A DNA stretch of 9,597 bases from positions 1 to 9,597 of the forward strand of contig JASHUV010000189.1 of NCBI GenBank assembly GCA_030039825.1, given 5' to 3'. The position numbers and the translations under genes are program-made. The notes below the pieces were generated by a model that did not search any database, was not told where the DNA came from, and saw only the letters and a program-made list of their open reading frames with translations. Positions 5,842 to 9,597 of the stretch are shown piece by piece. Within the stretch, counting starts at the first letter, position 1, and each line of letters begins with the position of its first letter. This stretch comes from Thermoplasmata archaeon (lineage in GTDB: Archaea; Thermoplasmatota; Thermoplasmata; Lutacidiplasmatales; UBA184).

Positions 5842-7156
5842 CGTCCGTCTCGGCGAAGGAGGCCCCGAAGCTCTCGAAGGAGAACGCGAAGTCCGTGAAC
5901 ACGGCGCCCCGGAGGCTCAGCGCGACGAGCGGCCAGTTCGCCTGGCTCGGGGTGCGGCTCGCCACGGAGCGGATCCGGCCCTCGCTCACCCGGACATCGT
6001 AGACGAGGTCGCCGCTCGGCCCCTCGCCGCGCGCGATCCCGCGGCCGGGTTCGATGGCCTCGACCGGTGCCGCCTCGCCGCCCCCGAGGCGCGGCCACCG
6101 GTCGAGCAGCTGCTCGATAAGGAGCAGGCTCCCGCGCACCTCCTCGCGGCGGACGAGGACCCGGGCCAGCGCGTCGCCCGCGCGTTCGGTCACGACGGGA
6201 ACGAACATCTCCCGGTACGGGATCGTCGGGTCCCTCAGCCGATCGTCCCAGGCCACGGACGAGGCCCGGAGCGTCGGACCGACGGCCCCCCAGCGCAGGG
6301 CGTCCTCGGTGCTGACGGTCCCGGTGGACTGGATCCGGTCGAGGAAGGTGCGGGAGCCGAGGAGCGTCTCGCCGAGCGCCTCGAACTCCGAACCGAGCCG
6401 GCGGAGGCGGGCCTCGAGGTCCGTGCGGTCCGGCGCGTCGAGCCGGCGCCCGGGCGCGCCCGGGACGAGGGCCCCGAACCCCCACCGGTGCCCGAACGTG
6501 GCCCCCAGCGCCCGGAGGGCCGACTCGGCGAGGGCGTTCAGCTGGGCGGCGCCGACGTTCTGGCTCGCCGCCTCCGCGAGACGGGCGAGGACGTGCAGGT
6601 GGTTGTAGATCCGCTGGAGCTCCTGGCCGAGCGCCCGCACGCCGAGCTCCCGCTCGGCGACGGGTCGACCGGCCGCCGACTCGGCCGCGAACCGGAACGC
6701 GGCGGCGTGGGAGAGGGCGAAGGGTCCCGCCCGGCGCTCGATCCAGAGCGCGGCGTCCTCGACGGTCTTCCCGACGACCTGCTCCTCGATGCCGCGGCGC
6801 TTGTGGCCGACCGACGGTTCGATCTCGAGGATGCGCTCCCCGTACGTCCGCACCTCGAAGCCGCCCGCCTCGGCCACCCCCATGGCGACCGGCCCGTAGG
6901 GGAAGGTGAACACCCCGTAGCCGTGCACCTGCTCGCCCACCGAGACGACCGCGGGGCCCGACCGTCCGGCGCGCCAGTTGCCGAGGACCGCGCGCTCCTC
7001 CGCCGAAAGCTCCGGGCGGCGCACGAGGAGGGTCCGGTGCTCCTCGTGGTCGTTCCAGAGCGCGAGGTCGCCCTCCGGCGAGACGTAGGCGAGGCTCCTC
7101 GCCCCCGACCCGGGCGGCCGCCCCGCGGCCACCTCCGTCCAGCCCGGGCGGCTCAT
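5837..7156 (-). CDS. Group 4 hydrogenase/complex I large-subunit homologue without [NiFe] ligands (Ehr type)
   Basis: The 439 residues are homologous to HycE/HyfG and NuoD, the subunits that carry the [NiFe] site or shape the quinone pocket. Family landmarks: YGPVAMGVAEAGGFEVRTYGERILEIEP and GHKRRGIEE (87-125), W-I-E-R-R-A-G-P-F-A-x-S-H (138-150), DRIQSTGTVSTEDALRWGAVGPTLRASSVAWDDRLRDP (273-310), RREEVRGSLLLIEQLL (336-351), GEGPSGDLVYDV (377-388) and PSQANWP (403-409). The first metal motif R-x-C-G-x-C reads R-R-A-G-P-F, and the C-terminal D-P-C-x-x-C region reads F-E-S-F-G-A-S (427-433). There is not one cysteine in the protein, so [NiFe] binding is impossible. The complex I G-P-x-H-P histidine is also absent (G-P-V-A-M). 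The N-terminus is short, leaving only about 80 residues for a NuoC-like part. ATG at 7156 overlaps the upstream stop (ATGA) and follows GGAGG at 7163-7167. I infer an energy-coupling complex with unknown substrate, not a hydrogenase. Confidence 0.92.
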   Translation of the reverse strand: MSRPGWTEVAAGRPPGSGARSLAYVSPEGDLALWNDHEEHRTLLVRRPELSAEERAVLGNWRAGRSGPAVVSVGEQVHGYGVFTFPYGPVAMGVAEAGGFEVRTYGERILEIEPSVGHKRRGIEEQVVGKTVEDAALWIERRAGPFALSHAAAFRFAAESAAGRPVAERELGVRALGQELQRIYNHLHVLARLAEAASQNVGAAQLNALAESALRALGATFGHRWGFGALVPGAPGRRLDAPDRTDLEARLRRLGSEFEALGETLLGSRTFLDRIQSTGTVSTEDALRWGAVGPTLRASSVAWDDRLRDPTIPYREMFVPVVTERAGDALARVLVRREEVRGSLLLIEQLLDRWPRLGGGEAAPVEAIEPGRGIARGEGPSGDLVYDVRVSEGRIRSVASRTPSQANWPLVALSLRGAVFTDFAFSFESFGASFAETDG

Positions 7157-8586
7157 AGGGCGCCTCCGAGGGCGAGCGCGGCGGCCCGGATCGCCGGGGC
7201 GAGGAACGGGACGGCGACGAGGCCCATCGCGAGGCAGACGGCGAGACCCATCCACGGGATCCCGAGCTCCGCCACGGGGTCCGGCTCGCGGGCGGTTCCC
7301 TTCGCTTCCGAACCGAAGACCATCCCCCCGATCTGCCCGTTCACGCCGAGGAAGGCGAGGATGACCGCCCCGGCGAGGACGGCCGCGACCCAGTCCGCCC
7401 CGGCGAGGAGCGCCCCCGAGAGGATCAACAGCTCGCCGACGAACGTCCCGAAGGGGGGCGCGCCGGTGACGGCGGTCGCGCTCAGGACCCAGGTGCCGGC
7501 CGTCCACGGGAGGCGGCGTCGCAGGTCCCGGACCTCGTCGATGCGGGCGGTTCCCGTCCGGCGCAGGACGTTCCCGGAGCAGTAGAACGCGGCGGACTTC
7601 GCGAAGGCGTGCGCGACGACGAGGACGAGCGCGCCGTAGAGCGCGATCCCCCCGACGCCGATCCCGACGACCGCGATCCCCATGACCTCCATGCTCGAGT
7701 AGGCGAACAGACGTTTGTACGACCGCTGCCGCTGGAGGAGGAGGGCCGCCCCCACGGCGGTGGCGAGCCCGAAGAGGATCACGAGATCGGAGAGCGCCGC
7801 CGGCACCGGGCGAGCGACCACGGCGTAGATCCGCAGGAAGGCGTAGAGGGCCGTCGGGAGCAGGACCCCGGAAAACATCGCCGAGACCGGGGAGGGCGCC
7901 TGCGAGTGGGCGTCCGGTAACCAGGTGTGCATCGGGAAGAGCCCGATCTTCGTGCCGTACCCCACGAGCGCCAGGGCGACGGCGATCGCGACGGGCAGGC
8001 TCGCCGCGACGGGGCGCGCGGCGAGGGCGAACGCGTCGAGCGTGCCGGTCGCCCGGTAGAGGAAGATCAGCGCGAAGAGGGCGATCGTGAGCCCCGCGGA
8101 GGCGATGAGCGTGTAGCGCCACGCCGCCTCGACGCTCGCCGGCCGGCGCTCGAGGACGATGAGGAGGGCGCTCGCGACGGTGGTCGCCTCCACGCCCACC
8201 CACATGAGGCCGAGGTCGGTGACGGAGAGGGCGAGCAGCATGGCGAAGGCGAACGCCCCGAGGAGCGCGTAGTAGCGCCGGGGCGTCAGGAACGGCGCGG
8301 TGACGTGCGCGAGGTAGCCGCGCGAATACCACGTCGACATGGCGTACACCGACGCCACCAGGAAGAGGAACAGGTCGCTCACGGGGTCGACGCCGAAGTA
8401 GCTCCCCCACACCTGGTGGGCGCCGAGAGCGAGCAGGACGCTCGCGGCGATCCAGGTCAGGAGGGAGGCGGCCCGGGCGATCGGCTCGCTGAGCGCGTCC
8501 CCGACCGTGAGGGCGGCGAGCGATCCCACGACCGGGGCGGCCAGCACGACGATCGTCCAGGCTTCCGGACCGGTCGCGGCGATCAT
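7153..8586 (-). CDS. HyfF/NuoM-like ion-translocating membrane subunit
   Basis: This 477-residue polytopic protein is the second antiporter-like subunit of the complex. Pathway residues are conserved: E133 in LMWVGVEATTVASALLI, K213 in VGYGTKIGLFPMHTWLPDAH (followed by SQAPSPVSAMFSG, the broken-helix signature), K291 in RSYKRLFAYSSMEVMG, and K330 in AHAFAKSAAFYCSGNV. The last third, with TGAPPFGTFVGELLIL and more membrane segments, agrees with HyfF/HycC-like proteins of this length. The ATG at 8586 overlaps the HyfE-like stop (ATGA), with GAGGAG 8 nt upstream. Longer in-frame starts reach to 8979 but would encode arginine- and proline-rich sequence inside the HyfE-like gene. With the HyfB-like subunit it gives two candidate ion pathways, suggesting the pumping arm works even though the catalytic site is changed. 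The coupling ion (H+ or Na+) cannot be told. Confidence 0.93.
   Translation of the reverse strand: MIAATGPEAWTIVVLAAPVVGSLAALTVGDALSEPIARAASLLTWIAASVLLALGAHQVWGSYFGVDPVSDLFLFLVASVYAMSTWYSRGYLAHVTAPFLTPRRYYALLGAFAFAMLLALSVTDLGLMWVGVEATTVASALLIVLERRPASVEAAWRYTLIASAGLTIALFALIFLYRATGTLDAFALAARPVAASLPVAIAVALALVGYGTKIGLFPMHTWLPDAHSQAPSPVSAMFSGVLLPTALYAFLRIYAVVARPVPAALSDLVILFGLATAVGAALLLQRQRSYKRLFAYSSMEVMGIAVVGIGVGGIALYGALVLVVAHAFAKSAAFYCSGNVLRRTGTARIDEVRDLRRRLPWTAGTWVLSATAVTGAPPFGTFVGELLILSGALLAGADWVAAVLAGAVILAFLGVNGQIGGMVFGSEAKGTAREPDPVAELGIPWMGLAVCLAMGLVAVPFLAPAIRAAALALGGAL
7163..7167 (-). promoter_or_regulatory. Ribosome binding site GGAGG for the large subunit
   Basis: On the minus strand GGAGG lies 6 nt upstream of the ATG at 7156, inside the end of the HyfF-like gene. 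It is the best Shine-Dalgarno in this operon and decides the start, because the same reading frame stays open far upstream through the HyfF-like gene without any conserved sequence. Confidence 0.6.
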
Positions 8587-9236
8587 CCGGTCAGCTCCTC
8601 GAGGACCTCTTCCTCCGGGACCCCGATCACGTCGCGCTGGATCGACAGGATGATCGAGACGAGGACGACCCCGAGCACGTCGAGGAAGACCACGGCCTCG
8701 ATCAGGAACGGGAACGCGACCACGTAGAGCACCCCGGCGTAGACCACCGCGTTCTCCTCCTCGAGGTAGCCGATCACCTGGACGAGGGTGTTCGACCTCG
8801 TCGCGAGCATCAGGAGGCCCTCCGCGAGCAGCACGAACGGCAGCGCGATGCCCGGCAGCGGCGGCAGGGCCGGGGCGAGCGTCTCCTGGAAGAGGAACCA
8901 GGCCACGATGGCGACGACGACGGCGAGGAGGGCGTGGCCCGTCACCCGCTGGGAGGCCCGCATCTCGCGGGCGCGCCACCGGAAGGCCCGGATCTGGGCC
9001 CGGAGGAGGTAGGGGATGACGACGACCCGCAGGAGGAGGACGAGGGCCGCCACGACGGCGAGCTCCCCGCTCCGGTCGATGTACGCGAGCCAGCCGAGGA
9101 GGGCCGCGAGGAGGGCCGACTGGACCGCGATCCCGTTGACCATCGGGTCGAGGAACGACTCCGACTGGAGGTAGAGCGCCGTCAGGAGGAGCCCGAGGCC
9201 GGTGAGGCCCTCGATGGTCGTCGTCGCGTCCGTCAC
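8583..9236 (-). CDS. HyfE/NuoK-like membrane subunit
   Basis: This 217-residue protein is nearly all hydrophobic helices, matching HyfE, whose C-terminal half is NuoK-like and bridges the NuoH-like anchor and the antiporter-like subunits. The region LLAEGLLMLATRSNTLVQVIGYLEEENAVVYAGVL carries the family R-x-N-x-x-x-Q-x-I-G-Y-L-x-x-E-N-A pattern (147-163). E161 and E180 (in FPFLIEAVVFLDVL) are candidates for the two buried glutamates that NuoK uses for ion transfer. An extra basic loop, RAQIRAFRWRAREMRASQR (79-97), sits between N-terminal helices. The start is GTG at 9236, overlapping the stop of the NuoH-like gene (GTGA). The C-terminus, VPEEEVLEELTG, is acidic. It is short for a typical single subunit with a separate NuoJ; no NuoJ-like gene is seen. 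Confidence 0.88.
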   Translation of the reverse strand: MTDATTTIEGLTGLGLLLTALYLQSESFLDPMVNGIAVQSALLAALLGWLAYIDRSGELAVVAALVLLLRVVVIPYLLRAQIRAFRWRAREMRASQRVTGHALLAVVVAIVAWFLFQETLAPALPPLPGIALPFVLLAEGLLMLATRSNTLVQVIGYLEEENAVVYAGVLYVVAFPFLIEAVVFLDVLGVVLVSIILSIQRDVIGVPEEEVLEELTG

Positions 9237-9597
9237 GGTCCCCCGAGCACGGCGTAGGCGAACACCGCGAGGACGGCGAGGGAGAAGCTGAGGGCGAGGA
9301 AGTCGCGGATCTTGAAGAGCCGCACCTTGGCGAGGGTCGCCTCGAGGGCGACGAGGACCCCGACGAGGCCGAGCATCTTCGCGAGGAGGAGGCCGAGGTT
9401 CACGAGCGCGGCGGCGACGGTCGGTTCGGCGAGGAGGCCCCAGGGGGCGGCGAAGACGTTGAGGAAGACCGCGACGAGGAGGAACTGCTTCATCCAGGCG
9501 TTCCAGCGGAAGATCCCGAGCAGGCGGCCGGAGTGCTCGAACGTCCGGGCGTCATCGAGCATGCCGAACTCGGTGAGCCCCGCGCTCTCCACGGGCA
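9233..9597 (-). CDS. HycD/HyfC/NuoH-like membrane anchor, C-terminal fragment (start outside window)
   Basis: These last 120 residues belong to the membrane subunit that docks the hydrophilic arm and lines the entry of the reaction chamber in complex I and group 4 hydrogenases. The frame runs open to the window end, beginning PVESAGLTEFGMLDDARTFEHSG. That matches the P-x-x-x-x-x-x-x-E-x-x-x-x-x-x-x-x-E-Y-S-G loop of HycD/NuoH, with His in place of the usual Tyr. Then come FRWNAWMKQFLLVAVFLNVF and two further membrane helices (NLGLLLAKMLGLVGVLVALEATLAKVRLFKIRDFLALSFSLAVLAVFAYAV), including the basic K-V-R-L-F-K-I-R-D loop typical of the family. A GTG at 9590-9592 is internal and not the start, because the conserved loop begins before it. 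The stop overlaps the HyfE-like start. The true start and operon promoter lie beyond 9597. Confidence 0.85.
   Translation of the reverse strand, partial: PVESAGLTEFGMLDDARTFEHSGRLLGIFRWNAWMKQFLLVAVFLNVFAAPWGLLAEPTVAAALVNLGLLLAKMLGLVGVLVALEATLAKVRLFKIRDFLALSFSLAVLAVFAYAVLGGP

Noticed and set aside
5411..7585. Long plus-strand open frame opposite the small, large and HyfF-like genes
   Set aside because: Antisense shadow with Pro/Arg/Glu-rich translation; the minus-strand genes have clear conserved motifs.
5837..8410. Large subunit as an 857-residue protein starting far upstream
   Set aside because: The extra N-terminal part is Arg-rich shadow of the HyfF-like gene. A GGAGG site and ATGA overlap support the ATG at 7156.
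3062..9597. Formate hydrogenlyase (hyf/hyc) or true group 4 [NiFe] hydrogenase
   Set aside because: Both [NiFe] cysteine pairs are absent and no formate dehydrogenase or maturation gene is present in the window.
3062..9597. Respiratory complex I (nuo) or Mrp antiporter operon
   Set aside because: HyfE- and HyfB-type features, the HycF-NuoB fusion and the absence of NuoJ, N and NADH-module genes argue against complex I; NuoB-, NuoD- and NuoH-like subunits argue against Mrp.
1..9597. tRNA, rRNA, CRISPR arrays, IS elements, attachment sites
   Set aside because: No tRNA-like cloverleaf, direct-repeat array, terminal inverted repeats or transposase motif was seen on either strand.

Overview
The window is very G+C rich (about 70% by eye) and gene dense. 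It holds eleven protein genes, two of them cut by the window edges. All but one lie in two blocks of head-to-tail genes whose stop and start codons overlap (ATGA or GTGA) or nearly touch. There are no RNA genes, IS elements or CRISPR arrays. The DNA is clearly prokaryotic. Heavy use of CTC for Leu, a GGTGA-type ribosome binding site and the style of the membrane complex lean towards a high-GC archaeon (for example a Thermoplasmatota-like lineage), but a high-GC bacterium is not excluded.

Plus strand, 1-2027: the end of an ABC-2 type transporter permease, a flavin reductase-like FMN-binding protein, and a thioredoxin reductase (trxB) with intact FAD, NADPH and CATC motifs. All are joined by ATGA overlaps, so they are probably one operon. 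The only sizeable non-coding stretch follows (2028-2193, 166 bp). It has a GC-rich hairpin, a weak promoter-like AT patch, nested inverted repeats and a strong Shine-Dalgarno sequence. Next come a 147-aa hypothetical protein and a one-domain universal stress protein with a complete ATP-binding motif, overlapping by GTGA (2194-3065).

Minus strand, 9597-3062: one compact operon for a membrane complex related to group 4 [NiFe] hydrogenases and to complex I. In transcription order it encodes an HycD/NuoH-like membrane anchor (5' end outside the window), an HyfE/NuoK-like subunit, an HyfF/NuoM-like ion-translocating subunit, an HyfG/HycE/NuoD-like large subunit, a ferredoxin-NuoB-like small subunit and an HyfB/NuoL-like ion-translocating subunit. 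The antiporter-like subunits keep their Glu/Lys pathway residues, so ion pumping looks intact. The large subunit contains no cysteine at all, so it cannot hold a [NiFe] site. It also lacks the His that complex I uses near quinone. The small subunit has exactly eight cysteines, enough for two [4Fe-4S] clusters. It joins a HycF-like ferredoxin domain, eroded to one cluster, to a NuoB/HycG-like domain. This fits the 'energy-converting hydrogenase-related' (Ehr) class, whose electron donor and acceptor are unknown.

The two strands meet at a CTAG palindrome (3062-3065) in which both convergent genes end with TAG, leaving no room for a terminator. The most notable content is the metal-less, cysteine-free core of the complex and the precise complementary cysteine loss in its ferredoxin domain.
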